Shown here: piece after piece, positions 9,037 to 16,727 of the stretch
How positions within the stretch are numbered: the first letter of the stretch is position 1
Layout: every line of letters starts with the position of its first letter
Assembly (NCBI RefSeq): GCF_001617365.1
Contig: NZ_LVJR01000015.1
Span: 1 to 64,000 of the forward strand
Reading direction: 5' to 3'
Origin: Rhodanobacter sp. FW104-R8
GTDB taxonomy: Bacteria; Pseudomonadota; Gammaproteobacteria; Xanthomonadales; Rhodanobacteraceae
DNA length: 64,000 nucleotides
Translations under genes and position numbers: made by a program
The notes under the pieces: model-generated
Databases searched by the model: none
What the model saw: only the letters and a program-made list of their open reading frames with translations
Told to the model about the DNA's origin: nothing

Positions 9037-9264
9037 GGCTTCCTTCCTGGGCCGTCCGCGCGGCCGGTTCATCGGCTTTCAGGGTACGGGACGAATCCCC
9101 GGTTTGCGTGCGCTCAAGGTCATGCATACGCATGCGCATGGTAGCCGCTCGGCCTTCCGGAAAGCCCGATCCGGGCATACGAAACCGGCCCGCCTTCGCT
9201 ATGATTGAGGTCTTGTATGCGGCCGCCATCCCCGAGCGGTACGCCATCGCCAGCAGGAGTCACC

Positions 9265-10674
9265 ATGGCCGACCTCAAAGAAGCCCGCGTCCCCGATATC
9301 GGCCACGCGGACGTTCCCGTCATCGAAGTGCTGGTCAAGGCCGGCGACCGGGTGGAGAAGGAGCAGAGCCTGATCACGCTGGAATCGGACAAGGCGACTA
9401 TGGAAGTGCCTTCGCCGTTCGCCGGCACGGTGAAGGAAGTGAAGCTGAAGGTGGGCGATGAGGTCTCCGAGGGCGCGGTGATCGCCGTCATCGAAGCCGA
9501 TGGTGCAGCCGTCTCCACGTCCCCCTCTCCCGCCGCGGGAGACGACCGCAAGGATGCGGGAGGTAGAGCAATGCAGGGAGCAATTGCCGAGGGCAGGGGT
9601 GAGGGTGCGTCCGAAGCGGTGAAGCCACCAGCTCCCGCCCCTGCCGAGCCGAAACCCACGCCGATCGCCGGCCAAGGCGTGCAGCCCGGCAACGTGCCCG
9701 AGGGCGATCTGCCGCCGAGCACGCGCCGGCCGCTCGACGCCAGCATCGTGATGCCCGGCGACGCGCCGTACGCGAGCCCGGCGATCCGCGCGTTCGCGCG
9801 CGAGCTGGGCGTGGACATCCAGCAGGTGAAGGGCAGCGGCCGCGGCGGCCGCATCCAGCGCGAGGACGTCAGCGCCTACGTCAAGCACGCGCTCGCTTCC
9901 GGCGCGCGCCCGGTGGCCGGCGCCGTTGCCTCGGTGGGCGGCCTGAACCTGCTGCCGTGGCCGAAGGTCGACTTCGCCAAGTTCGGCGAGATCGAGGAAA
10001 AGCCGCTGTCGCGTATCCAGAAGATCTCGGGCGCGAACCTGGCGCGCAACTGGGCGATGATCCCGCACGTCACCCAGCACGAGGACGCCGACATCACCGA
10101 GATGGAGGCGTTCCGCAAGCAGCTCGGCGCCGAGAACAAGGAGCTGAAGATCAGCCCGCTGGTGTTCCAGATCAAGGCGGTCGTGGCCGCGCTGAAGGCG
10201 TTCCCGCAGTTCAACGCCTCGCTCGACGAGTCGGGCGAGAAGCTGATCCTGAAGAAGTACTTCCACATCGGCATCGCGGTGGACACGCCCGACGGCCTGG
10301 TGGTGCCGGTGATCCGCGACTGCGACAAGAAGGGCCTGCTCGACCTGGCGCGCGACCTCGCCGAGATCTCGAAGAAGGCGCGCGACAAGAAGCTCGGCCC
10401 GGCCGAGATGTCCGGCGGCTGCTTCTCGATCAGCTCGCTCGGCGGCATCGGCGGCACCTACTTCACGCCGATCGTCAACGCGCCGGAAGTCGCCATCCTC
10501 GGCGTTTCCAAGTCGGTGATGAAGCCGCTGTGGAACGGCAAGGAATTCGCGCCGCGGCTGGTCCTGCCGCTGTCGCTGTCGTACGACCACCGGGTGATCG
10601 ACGGCGCGCTCGCCGCGCGCTTCGCCAGCTTCCTCGCCAACCAGCTCGGCGACATCCGCCGGCTGCTGCTCTGA
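9265..10674 (+). CDS. aceF: Pyruvate dehydrogenase E2, dihydrolipoamide acetyltransferase
   Basis: This 469-residue E2 transfers acetyl groups from the E1 reaction to CoA. The single lipoyl domain (residues 1-78) has the acceptor Lys43 in ESDKATM. A linker of about residues 80-165 follows, then the peripheral-subunit binding domain (about 169-206, [14 protein letters not shown]) and the catalytic domain with DHRVIDG near residue 440. The linker contains a stretch (about residues 86-114) encoded by a palindromic repeat instead of the usual Ala/Pro sequence. AGGAG precedes the ATG by six bases. TATGAT at 9200-9205 may be the -10 box. lpd follows by 15 bases; the E1 gene is not adjacent. Confidence 0.95.
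   Translation: MADLKEARVPDIGHADVPVIEVLVKAGDRVEKEQSLITLESDKATMEVPSPFAGTVKEVKLKVGDEVSEGAVIAVIEADGAAVSTSPSPAAGDDRKDAGGRAMQGAIAEGRGEGASEAVKPPAPAPAEPKPTPIAGQGVQPGNVPEGDLPPSTRRPLDASIVMPGDAPYASPAIRAFARELGVDIQQVKGSGRGGRIQREDVSAYVKHALASGARPVAGAVASVGGLNLLPWPKVDFAKFGEIEEKPLSRIQKISGANLARNWAMIPHVTQHEDADITEMEAFRKQLGAENKELKISPLVFQIKAVVAALKAFPQFNASLDESGEKLILKKYFHIGIAVDTPDGLVVPVIRDCDKKGLLDLARDLAEISKKARDKKLGPAEMSGGCFSISSLGGIGGTYFTPIVNAPEVAILGVSKSVMKPLWNGKEFAPRLVLPLSLSYDHRVIDGALAARFASFLANQLGDIRRLLL
9520..9607 (+). repeat. GC-rich palindromic repeat inside aceF linker
   Basis: The segment opens with CCCCCTCTCCCGC/GCGGGAG and closes with GGGCAGGGGTGAGGG, the shape of the CT-rich intergenic repeats common in Xanthomonadales and related to the element in lpd and at 56526-56688. 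It stays in frame and encodes a polar, glycine-rich peptide in the interdomain linker. Confidence 0.55.
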
Positions 10675-10689
10675 CCGGAGGCGATGACG

Positions 10690-12474
10690 ATGGCGAACAC
10701 GATCGAGATCAAGGTTCCCGACATCGGCGGCCACGACAACGTGCCGGTGATCGAAGTGCTGGTGAAAGCCGGCGACACGGTGGCGAAGGAGCAGAGCCTG
10801 ATCACGCTGGAGTCGGACAAGGCGACCATGGAGATTCCCTCCAGCGCCGCCGGCGTGATCAAGGAACTTAAGCTCAAGGTGGGCGATGAGGTGTCCGAGG
10901 GGGCGGTGATCGCCGTGCTGGAAGTGGCTGGCGATGCCGCGGCGCCGAAAGCCGAGGCGCCCAAGCAGGCTGCACCGGCGGCTACCCCTCCCCAACCCTC
11001 CCCTGCCAGCAGGGGAGGGAGTGCGCCGGCACCGCAGGCCGCGGGTGCCTCCGGCCGCAAGGCCGACATCGAATGCAAGCTGGTCGTGCTCGGCTCCGGT
11101 CCCGGCGGCTACACCGCCGCGTTCCGCGCCGCCGACCTCGGCGTCGACACTGTGCTGGTGGAGCGCTACGCCAGCCTCGGCGGCGTCTGCCTCAACGTGG
11201 GCTGCATCCCGTCCAAGGCGCTGCTGCACGCCGCGGCGGTGATCGACGAGGCCGCCGCGATGGCCGCGCACGGCGTCAGCTTCGGTGCGCCGAAAATCGA
11301 CATCGACAAGCTGCGCAGCTTCAAGGGCAAGGTGGTCGGCCAGCTCACCGGCGGCCTCGTCTCGATGGCAAAGCAGCGCAAGGTGCGCACGCTCGAGGGC
11401 ATCGGCACGTTCGTGTCGCCCAACGAGCTGGAAGTCCAGACGAAGGACGGCGCGAAGCTGGTCCGCTTCGAGTACGCGATCATCGCCGCCGGCTCGCAGT
11501 CGGTGAAGCTGCCGGCGTTCCCGTGGGACGACGAGCGCATCATGGACTCCACCGGCGCGCTGGAAATGAAGGACGTGCCGAAGCAACTGCTGGTCGTCGG
11601 CGGCGGCATCATCGGTCTCGAAATGGCCACCGTGTATGCCGCGCTGGGCAGCGAAGTGACCGTGGTCGAGTTCATGGACCAGCTCATTCCCGGCGCCGAC
11701 GCCGACCTGATCCGGCCGCTGGCCAAGCGCCTGGGCAGCCGGCTCAAGGGCGTGCACCTGAAGACCAAGGTGGTCGAGGCGAAGGCCACCAAGAAGGGCA
11801 TCGAGGTCGGCTACGAAGGCGACAGCATCCCCGCGACCACGCTGTTCGACCGCGTGCTGGTGTCGGTGGGGCGCTCGCCGAACGGCGGCAAGATCGGCGC
11901 GGACAAGGCCGGCGTGGCCGTCACCGAGCGCGGCTTCATCAACGTCGACTCGCAGATGCGCACCAACGTGCCGCACATCTTCGCCATCGGCGACCTGGTC
12001 GGCCAGCCGATGCTGGCGCACAAGGCCACCCACGAGGCGAAGGTCGCCGCGGAAGTGGTGGCCGGCATGAAGAGCCACTTCGACGCGCGGGTGATTCCGT
12101 CGGTCGCCTACACCGATCCGGAAATCGCCTGGGTCGGCGTGACCGAGCGCGAGGCGAAGGAGAAGGGCCTGAAGGTCGGCGTGGGCAAGTTCCCGTGGGC
12201 CGCCAGCGGACGCGCGATCGGCATCGACCGCACCGAAGGCTTCACCAAGCTGGTCTTCGACGAGGCAACCCATCGCATCGTCGGCGGCGGCATCGTCGGC
12301 GTGCATGCGGGCGACCTGATCTCCGAGATCGCACTGGCGATCGAGATGGGCAGCGAGGCGGCCGACATCGGCCTCACCATCCACCCGCATCCCACGCTCA
12401 GCGAATCGATCGGCATGGCGGCGGAAGTGTACGAAGGCACGATCACCGACCTGTACATGCCGAAGAAGAAGTGA
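10690..12474 (+). CDS. lpd: Dihydrolipoyl dehydrogenase (E3) with N-terminal lipoyl domain
   Basis: This 594-residue flavoenzyme reoxidises dihydrolipoyl groups of the pyruvate dehydrogenase complex. Residues 1-80 form an extra lipoyl domain with Lys44 in ESDKATM. A linker follows (to about 130), then the FAD fold ([17 protein letters not shown]), the redox pair Cys167/Cys172 in GGVCLNVGC, an NAD-binding GGGIIGLE and the C-terminal His-Glu dyad in HPHPTLSES. The lipoyl-E3 arrangement is known in several proteobacteria. Linker residues about 99-111 come from an inserted palindrome. The start at 10690 is eight bases from GGAGG; the ATG at 10684 is only two bases from it. Confidence 0.95.
   Translation: MANTIEIKVPDIGGHDNVPVIEVLVKAGDTVAKEQSLITLESDKATMEIPSSAAGVIKELKLKVGDEVSEGAVIAVLEVAGDAAAPKAEAPKQAAPAATPPQPSPASRGGSAPAPQAAGASGRKADIECKLVVLGSGPGGYTAAFRAADLGVDTVLVERYASLGGVCLNVGCIPSKALLHAAAVIDEAAAMAAHGVSFGAPKIDIDKLRSFKGKVVGQLTGGLVSMAKQRKVRTLEGIGTFVSPNELEVQTKDGAKLVRFEYAIIAAGSQSVKLPAFPWDDERIMDSTGALEMKDVPKQLLVVGGGIIGLEMATVYAALGSEVTVVEFMDQLIPGADADLIRPLAKRLGSRLKGVHLKTKVVEAKATKKGIEVGYEGDSIPATTLFDRVLVSVGRSPNGGKIGADKAGVAVTERGFINVDSQMRTNVPHIFAIGDLVGQPMLAHKATHEAKVAAEVVAGMKSHFDARVIPSVAYTDPEIAWVGVTEREAKEKGLKVGVGKFPWAASGRAIGIDRTEGFTKLVFDEATHRIVGGGIVGVHAGDLISEIALAIEMGSEAADIGLTIHPHPTLSESIGMAAEVYEGTITDLYMPKKK
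10984..11022 (+). repeat. CT-rich palindromic element inside lpd linker
   Basis: ACCCCTCCCCAA is followed by a perfect inverted repeat, CCCTCCCCTGC (10996-11006) and GCAGGGGAGGG (11009-11019). The same arms and the same 12-bp flank occur in the intergenic/5' region at 56526-56688. Here the element is in frame and encodes about 13 residues ([13 protein letters not shown]) between the lipoyl and FAD domains. Confidence 0.85.
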
Positions 12475-12520
12475 CGCCCGCCGCGCTGCGTCGCGGCACA
12501 CGCATGACGAGGAGGTGGCC

Positions 12521-13321
12521 ATGTCGTTGAAGGTGTGTCTTGCCGGCGCCACCGGCTGGGCCGGCTCGGAGCTGGCGCGCGGCATCGCTGCCGGCGCGGA
12601 TCTGGAACTGGTCGCCGCGGTATCGCGCCGGCACGCCGGCCAGCCGCTGGGCGCGGCGCTGGGTGATGCCGGCATCGCCACGCCGGTGTTCGCCAGTACG
12701 GCCGAGGCGCTGGCCACGCCCTGCGACGTGTTCGTCGAGTACACCCATCCGGACAGCGCGAAGGCGAACATCCTCGCCGCGCTGGAGCATGGTGCGCACG
12801 TGGTAGTGGGCACCTCGGGCCTCACCGACGGGGATTACGCGCAGATCGACGCGCTGGCGCGCGAGCGGCAACGCGGCGTGCTGGCCTGCGGCAACTTCGC
12901 GCTGACCGCGGTGCTGCTGATCAAGTTCGCCGAGATGGCGGCGAAGCTGCTGCCGCAGTGGGAGATCATCGACTACGCCTACGCCGGCAAGTCGGACGCG
13001 CCCAGCGGCACCGTACGCGAGCTGGCCATGCGCATGGGCCGGCAGCGCCAGCCGCAGCTGGAAGTGCCGCTGGAACGCACCGTTGGCATGCGCGAGACGC
13101 GTGGCGGCACGCTGGCCGGCAGCCAGGTGCACGCGGTGCGCCTGCCTGGCTTTGTACTCGGTGCCGAGGCGATCTTCGGCCTGCCGGACCAGACGCTGAC
13201 GATCCGCCACAATGCCGGCAGCAGCGCGAAACCCTACGTGGACGGCGCGCTGCTGGCGATCCGCAAGGTGTCCGGCCTGGTCGGCCTGCACCGCGGGCTG
13301 GATGCCGTGCTGGACTTGTAG
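12521..13321 (+). CDS. DapB-like dihydrodipicolinate reductase, catalytic His missing
   Basis: This 266-residue NAD(P)-dependent reductase resembles 4-hydroxy-tetrahydrodipicolinate reductase of lysine/DAP biosynthesis. The Rossmann loop reads GATGWAGSEL (DapB usually has GRMG here). The substrate-binding SDAPSGT is intact and the catalytic Lys is Lys157. The His-His pair of E. coli DapB (His159/His160) is replaced by Ala153-Tyr154 in DYAYAGKSDAPSGT. It may therefore be a divergent DapB or a reductase of another substrate. GAGGAGG sits five bases before the ATG. No other lysine gene is adjacent, and the gene follows lpd after 46 bases. Confidence 0.78.
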   Translation: MSLKVCLAGATGWAGSELARGIAAGADLELVAAVSRRHAGQPLGAALGDAGIATPVFASTAEALATPCDVFVEYTHPDSAKANILAALEHGAHVVVGTSGLTDGDYAQIDALARERQRGVLACGNFALTAVLLIKFAEMAAKLLPQWEIIDYAYAGKSDAPSGTVRELAMRMGRQRQPQLEVPLERTVGMRETRGGTLAGSQVHAVRLPGFVLGAEAIFGLPDQTLTIRHNAGSSAKPYVDGALLAIRKVSGLVGLHRGLDAVLDL

Positions 13322-13346
13322 CGCGCACCGCTCCTTCGGATGGTCC

Positions 13347-13430
13347 TGTAGGGCGGGCACTGCCCGCCGCTCTTGGCCACCCATCTCGTGATGCGCCACC
13401 GAAAAGCCGGCGGACAGTGTCCGCCCTACG
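13347..13430. repeat. REP family 2 inverted pair
   Basis: The arm TGTAGGGCGGGCACTGCCCG (from 13347) is itself palindromic and is matched by an inverted arm GCGGACAGTGTCCGCCCTAC (13410-13429), with about 40 bp between. It occupies the gap between two converging genes. A second member is at 20203-20275. The sequence is unlike REP family 1. Confidence 0.85.
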
Positions 13431-13468
13431 CGGCCGGGCCTGCATGCGGTGCGCGAGAGACGGGTAGC

Positions 13469-13948
13469 TCAGCCCGCATTCCCTTGAGCGTGCCGTTGCC
13501 ACTGCCCGAGCAGCCAGGACGCACCGAGGCAGCCGGCCAGCGCCAGCAGCCAGCGGGTGGTCGGTGCGTGCGGGGTCGGCAGGAAGGTGGCGAACGACGG
13601 CAGCCACGTGCTGCCGTAGATCGCTACCACGACGCCCGCGGCGACGGCCAGGACGATCGCCAGCGCCAGCGTCAACGTGGATTCGAACGAGCTGCCGGAG
13701 ACCGCCCGCGGGGCCGGGGCAGCCGCGACCCGTGCGGCCAGCCGCTGCGCGAAATCCGCCGGCAACGTATCCGGCAACGGTTCGCGCAAGGCGCGCGCGA
13801 GCAGCCGGTAGCGCCGGCTGCGCGCATCGTCGCCGGCGGGATCGAGCTGCAGGCGCTCGCGCCGCATCGCGTTTTCCTGCGCCAGCCATTCGCGCTCGTG
13901 CGCCGCGTCGTCGAAGGAGGGAATGGGGTCGTCGATGTGCTGAATCAT
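13469..13948 (-). CDS. Probable anti-sigma factor, membrane protein
   Basis: This 159-residue protein has a charged cytoplasmic N-terminal part of about 90 residues (MIQHIDDPIPSFDDAAHERE...), then two membrane helices (about 92-113 and 130-148) and a short tail. It overlaps the stop of the upstream ECF sigma gene by four bases (ATGA), the usual arrangement of a sigma/anti-sigma operon. I see no HxxxCxxC zinc anti-sigma motif, so the assignment rests on context, size and topology. Confidence 0.65.
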   Translation of the reverse strand: MIQHIDDPIPSFDDAAHEREWLAQENAMRRERLQLDPAGDDARSRRYRLLARALREPLPDTLPADFAQRLAARVAAAPAPRAVSGSSFESTLTLALAIVLAVAAGVVVAIYGSTWLPSFATFLPTPHAPTTRWLLALAGCLGASWLLGQWQRHAQGNAG

Positions 13949-14526
13949 GCTGCAACTCCGGTCCGCGTTTCGAGCGCGCTGCGCAGGCGCAAACGTGAGC
14001 GGAACAAGTGGCTCTTGATGGTGCCGCTGGCCAGTCCGGTGATCCGGGCGATTTCAGGAATGGACGTTTCTTCGAGGTAATACAGGGTCAGCAGCGTGCG
14101 TTGCAAGGGCGGCAGCTGTTCGATCGCGGCGTGCAGGTGCCGGGCCGTTTCCTCGTCGGCGCAGGCCGCTTCCAGGTCGAAGCCGTCGCCGATGTTTTCC
14201 ACCAGCGCGTAGTCGTCGCTGTCGCCGCCGTGGTCGACCAGCGGGATGCGCTTGTGCTGCAGGTGGCGCAGCGCGATGGTGTAGGCAATGCGCCCGATCC
14301 AGGATTTCAGCGCGCTCTCGTAGCGGTACTGATGCAGGCACTGGTGCACGCGCAGGAAGGTGTCCTGGCACAGTTCGCGCGCGTCCTCCGGGTTGCGCAC
14401 CATGCGCTGGATGATGTGCCAGCACAGCCCCTGGTGTTCGCGCACGAGGCGTTCGAACGCGCCCTGCCGGTTGGCCAGCACGGCGTCGACCAGGTCGCGG
14501 TCGGGGCTGCTGCGGGTGTCATCCAT
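13945..14526 (-). CDS. ECF-type RNA polymerase sigma factor
   Basis: This 193-residue sigma-70 family protein has region 2 (RLVREHQGLCWHIIQRMVRNPEDARELCQDTFLRVHQ) and region 4 (LPPLQRTLLTLYYLEETSIPEIARITGLASGTIKSHLFRSRLRLR) with little between, as in ECF factors. It is translationally coupled to the membrane anti-sigma candidate. A motif that matches an ECF promoter lies directly upstream and is mirrored toward the divergent gene at 14649, which suggests autoregulation. The predicted transcript would begin within a few bases of the start codon, so initiation may be nearly leaderless. Confidence 0.92.
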   Translation of the reverse strand: MDDTRSSPDRDLVDAVLANRQGAFERLVREHQGLCWHIIQRMVRNPEDARELCQDTFLRVHQCLHQYRYESALKSWIGRIAYTIALRHLQHKRIPLVDHGGDSDDYALVENIGDGFDLEAACADEETARHLHAAIEQLPPLQRTLLTLYYLEETSIPEIARITGLASGTIKSHLFRSRLRLRSALETRTGVAA

Positions 14527-14534
14527 GGTGCAAG

Positions 14535-14563
14535 GGATACGCGCAGGCGGGAAACGGTTGCAA
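14535..14563 (-). promoter_or_regulatory. Predicted ECF promoter of the sigma factor operon
   Basis: Read on the minus strand: TTGCAACCG, 14 bases, GTATCC, ending nine bases before the sigma gene start. The same two boxes with the same spacing occur on the plus strand at 14572-14600. The -35 halves form an 11-bp perfect inverted repeat with an 8-base centre. Confidence 0.6.
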
Positions 14564-14571
14564 GCACTTTG

Positions 14572-14600
14572 TTGCAACCGTTCGCGGGCTGCCTGTATCC
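14572..14600 (+). promoter_or_regulatory. Predicted mirror-image ECF promoter of the divergent gene
   Basis: TTGCAACCG (14572-14580), a 14-base spacer and GTATCC (14595-14600), identical in boxes and spacing to the minus-strand copy. The start codon at 14649 would have a leader of about 40 bases carrying AAGGA, so this orientation gives a normal mRNA leader. Confidence 0.6.
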
Positions 14601-14648
14601 AAGGTCTCGAACGTCCACCATCCCGTACCCGCCACAAGGAAAGCCGCC

Positions 14649-14975
14649 ATGAATTTCGAAATCCTGATCCCGATCAGCCTGTTCGTCTGCATCGCCTACG
14701 CGATCAAGGTGGTAGTGGACGCGAGGGTGCGCCGGCAGATGGTCAACGCCGGCGGCTCGGAGGAGCTGGTCAACTCGCTGCTGCGCGATGAGGAGCTGCG
14801 CCGGCGCCACTCCTCGCTGCGCTGGGGCATCGTGCTGGTCGCGCTGGCGCTCGGCTTCGGCCTGATCCAGTGGTTCGGCTGGCAGGACGTCACCCCCGGC
14901 CTGATCGCCGTGCTGGCGGGCATGACCGGGCTGGGCAACCTGGCGTTCTTCGCGATCTCGCGGCGCATCGGCTAG
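14649..14975 (+). CDS. Small inner-membrane protein, probable ECF regulon member
   Basis: This 108-residue protein has three membrane helices (about 4-22, 58-77 and 82-101). Between the first two is a cytoplasmic stretch, DARVRRQMVNAGGSEELVNSLLRDEELRRRHSS. The layout is like several uncharacterised DUF6249-type proteins often encoded next to ECF sigma/anti-sigma pairs; I cannot name the family with certainty. The ATG follows AAGGAAAG. The mirrored promoter suggests it is controlled by the adjacent sigma factor. Confidence 0.7.
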   Translation: MNFEILIPISLFVCIAYAIKVVVDARVRRQMVNAGGSEELVNSLLRDEELRRRHSSLRWGIVLVALALGFGLIQWFGWQDVTPGLIAVLAGMTGLGNLAFFAISRRIG

Positions 14976-15080
14976 ATCCGCCGGCGGATGCCCACCGCGT
15001 CGCCGGCATGCGTGCGAAGCGGGTCGGTGGCCGCGCCGCACGTTTTTCCGCAACTGGCTGCAGTCGACCGCGCGGCGGAC

Positions 15081-15117
15081 AAAAACGAAGGGCCGGATCA
15101 TGCGATCCGGCCCTTCG
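15081..15117 (-). terminator. Intrinsic terminator of the His-rich protein gene
   Basis: A 14-bp perfect stem, CGAAGGGCCGGATC with its complement at 15104-15117, has a four-base loop and is followed on the minus strand by TTTTT. It lies 24 bases after the stop of the gene ending at 15141. Confidence 0.85.
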
Positions 15118-15140
15118 CCGCACATGGGTGCGCAGGATGC

Positions 15141-15428
15141 TCAGTGGTGATGGTGATGGGTCTTCGAGTGGCCCTTGGCCTCGTGCTTGCCCTGGTTCTT
15201 GTCGCTGGCGACCGGGCTGACGGCCTTGCCGACATTGGTATCGTCCGCCTTCGCCGTGTGCGCAGCGTTGGACACCGCGTCGCCATGCGCGTCGTGGTTC
15301 ATCGGCATGGACGGTGCGCTGGGCGGGGTGTGGCCACCACCCGCGCCATGCTGCGGGGCGGCGATGGCGAACGAGATCGGCAGGGCGAAGGCGGCGGCAA
15401 TCAGGATGGCGGTGATGGTCTTGGTCAT
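15141..15428 (-). CDS. Small exported His-rich protein
   Basis: This 95-residue protein begins with a signal peptide (MTKTITAILIAAAFALPISFAIA). The mature part is low-complexity and rich in His, Ala, Ser, Pro and Asp (GAGGGHTPPSAP, MNHDAHGDA) and ends in KTHHHHH. The composition suggests periplasmic metal binding, for example copper, nickel or zinc, but no family is recognised. GGAGAT lies before the ATG and a strong terminator follows the stop, so this is a single-gene unit. Confidence 0.7.
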   Translation of the reverse strand: MTKTITAILIAAAFALPISFAIAAPQHGAGGGHTPPSAPSMPMNHDAHGDAVSNAAHTAKADDTNVGKAVSPVASDKNQGKHEAKGHSKTHHHHH

Positions 15429-15585
15429 GGCGTGATCTCCAGTAGGTAGTGGGCCAGGCGGTGCATGGCGCATCCACGATAGGGCCGGGTCCGGGCGGCA
15501 GGATGAATGGTGGATATGCGCAAGAAACTGCGTGAGAACCCTGTCACACGGCGGTGCCCGGGCGACGGCCGGCCTGTGCACCGCG

Positions 15586-16677
15586 TCAAACATCATCGAA
15601 CAGGTCGGTTTGCGCCTGGTAGCTGTCGCGGTCGACGAAGCCGGCCAGGCCCACGCCGACCAGGCGGTAGCGGCTGTCGGCCGGGCGCTCGACGCGCTCG
15701 CGCAGGGCGCAGGCGAGGTCGGCCAGTTCGCCGGCGGACATCGGCCGCGCCGACGGGGTGAGGCTGCGGGTCAGCGTGTGGAAGTCCGCGGTCTTCAGTT
15801 TCAGCACCACGGTGCGCGCCACCCGGCCACGCTCGCGCTGGTGGCCGGCCCAGGCCTTCTCGGCAAGCCGGCGGATGTGCGGTTCGAGTTCGTCGAGCCG
15901 CAGGTCGTGCTCGAAGGTGTCCTCGGCGGAGATCTGCAGGGTGGGCCGTTCCGGCTGCACCGGGTGCTCGTCGATGCCGCGCGCCAGCTCGTGCAGGCGC
16001 CGGCCCCAGCGGCCGAAGCGCTGCTCCAGCTCCGCCTGCGCGAACGCGCGCAGCTCGCCCACGGTGGCGATGCCGAGCGCGGCCAGCTTCGCCTCCATCA
16101 CCTTGCCCACGCCGGGCAGACGCCCCACCGGCAGCGGGGTGAGGAAGGCCTCGACCTGGTGCGGCCGGATCACGAACAGGCCGTCGGGCTTGCGGAAATC
16201 CGAGGCGATCTTGGCCAGGAACTTGTTCGGCGCCACCCCGGCCGAAGCGGTCAGCTGCGTTTCCGCGCGGATCGCCGCGCGGATCGCCTCGGCGGTGGCG
16301 GTGGCCGAACCCAGTCCGCTGCGGGTCACGGTGACATCGAGGTAGGCCTCGTCCAGCGACAGCGGCTCGATCAGCTCGGTGTGCCGCGCGAAGATTTCGC
16401 GCACCTGCCGCGACACCGCCTTGTAGCGCGCGAAATCCGGCGGCACGAAGATCAGCTGCGGGCACAGCCGCTCGGCGCGGATCGCCGGCATCGCCGAGCG
16501 CACGCCGAACACGCGCGCCTCGTAGCTGGCCGCGCACACCACCGAGCGCGCGCCGCGCCAGGCCACCGCCACCGGCTTGCCGCGCAGCGAGGGGTTGTCG
16601 CGCTGCTCCACCGACGCGTAGAACGCGTCCATGTCGACGTGGAGGATCTTGCGCGGCGAGGCGGACAACGCGGACAA
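15586..16677 (-). CDS. dinB: DNA polymerase IV
   Basis: This 363-residue Y-family translesion polymerase has catalytic Asp15 in HVDMDAFYASVEQ and Asp109-Glu110 in SLDEAY. The SYEARVFGVRSAMP block, the helix-hairpin-helix LPGVGKVMEAKL and the little-finger domain follow. It ends in QTDLF, a beta-clamp binding motif. Length and motifs match classical DinB. I saw no clear LexA box upstream. Confidence 0.95.
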   Translation of the reverse strand: MSALSASPRKILHVDMDAFYASVEQRDNPSLRGKPVAVAWRGARSVVCAASYEARVFGVRSAMPAIRAERLCPQLIFVPPDFARYKAVSRQVREIFARHTELIEPLSLDEAYLDVTVTRSGLGSATATAEAIRAAIRAETQLTASAGVAPNKFLAKIASDFRKPDGLFVIRPHQVEAFLTPLPVGRLPGVGKVMEAKLAALGIATVGELRAFAQAELEQRFGRWGRRLHELARGIDEHPVQPERPTLQISAEDTFEHDLRLDELEPHIRRLAEKAWAGHQRERGRVARTVVLKLKTADFHTLTRSLTPSARPMSAGELADLACALRERVERPADSRYRLVGVGLAGFVDRDSYQAQTDLFDDV

Positions 16678-16727
16678 CCATGGCGGGGCGATGCGCCGAT
16701 TCTAGAGGCGCGCGCCGCCGGCGGGTG

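Noticed and set aside
9199-12825. A 1208-codon antisense frame opposite aceF-lpd
   Set aside because: It spans two housekeeping genes and has shadow composition only.
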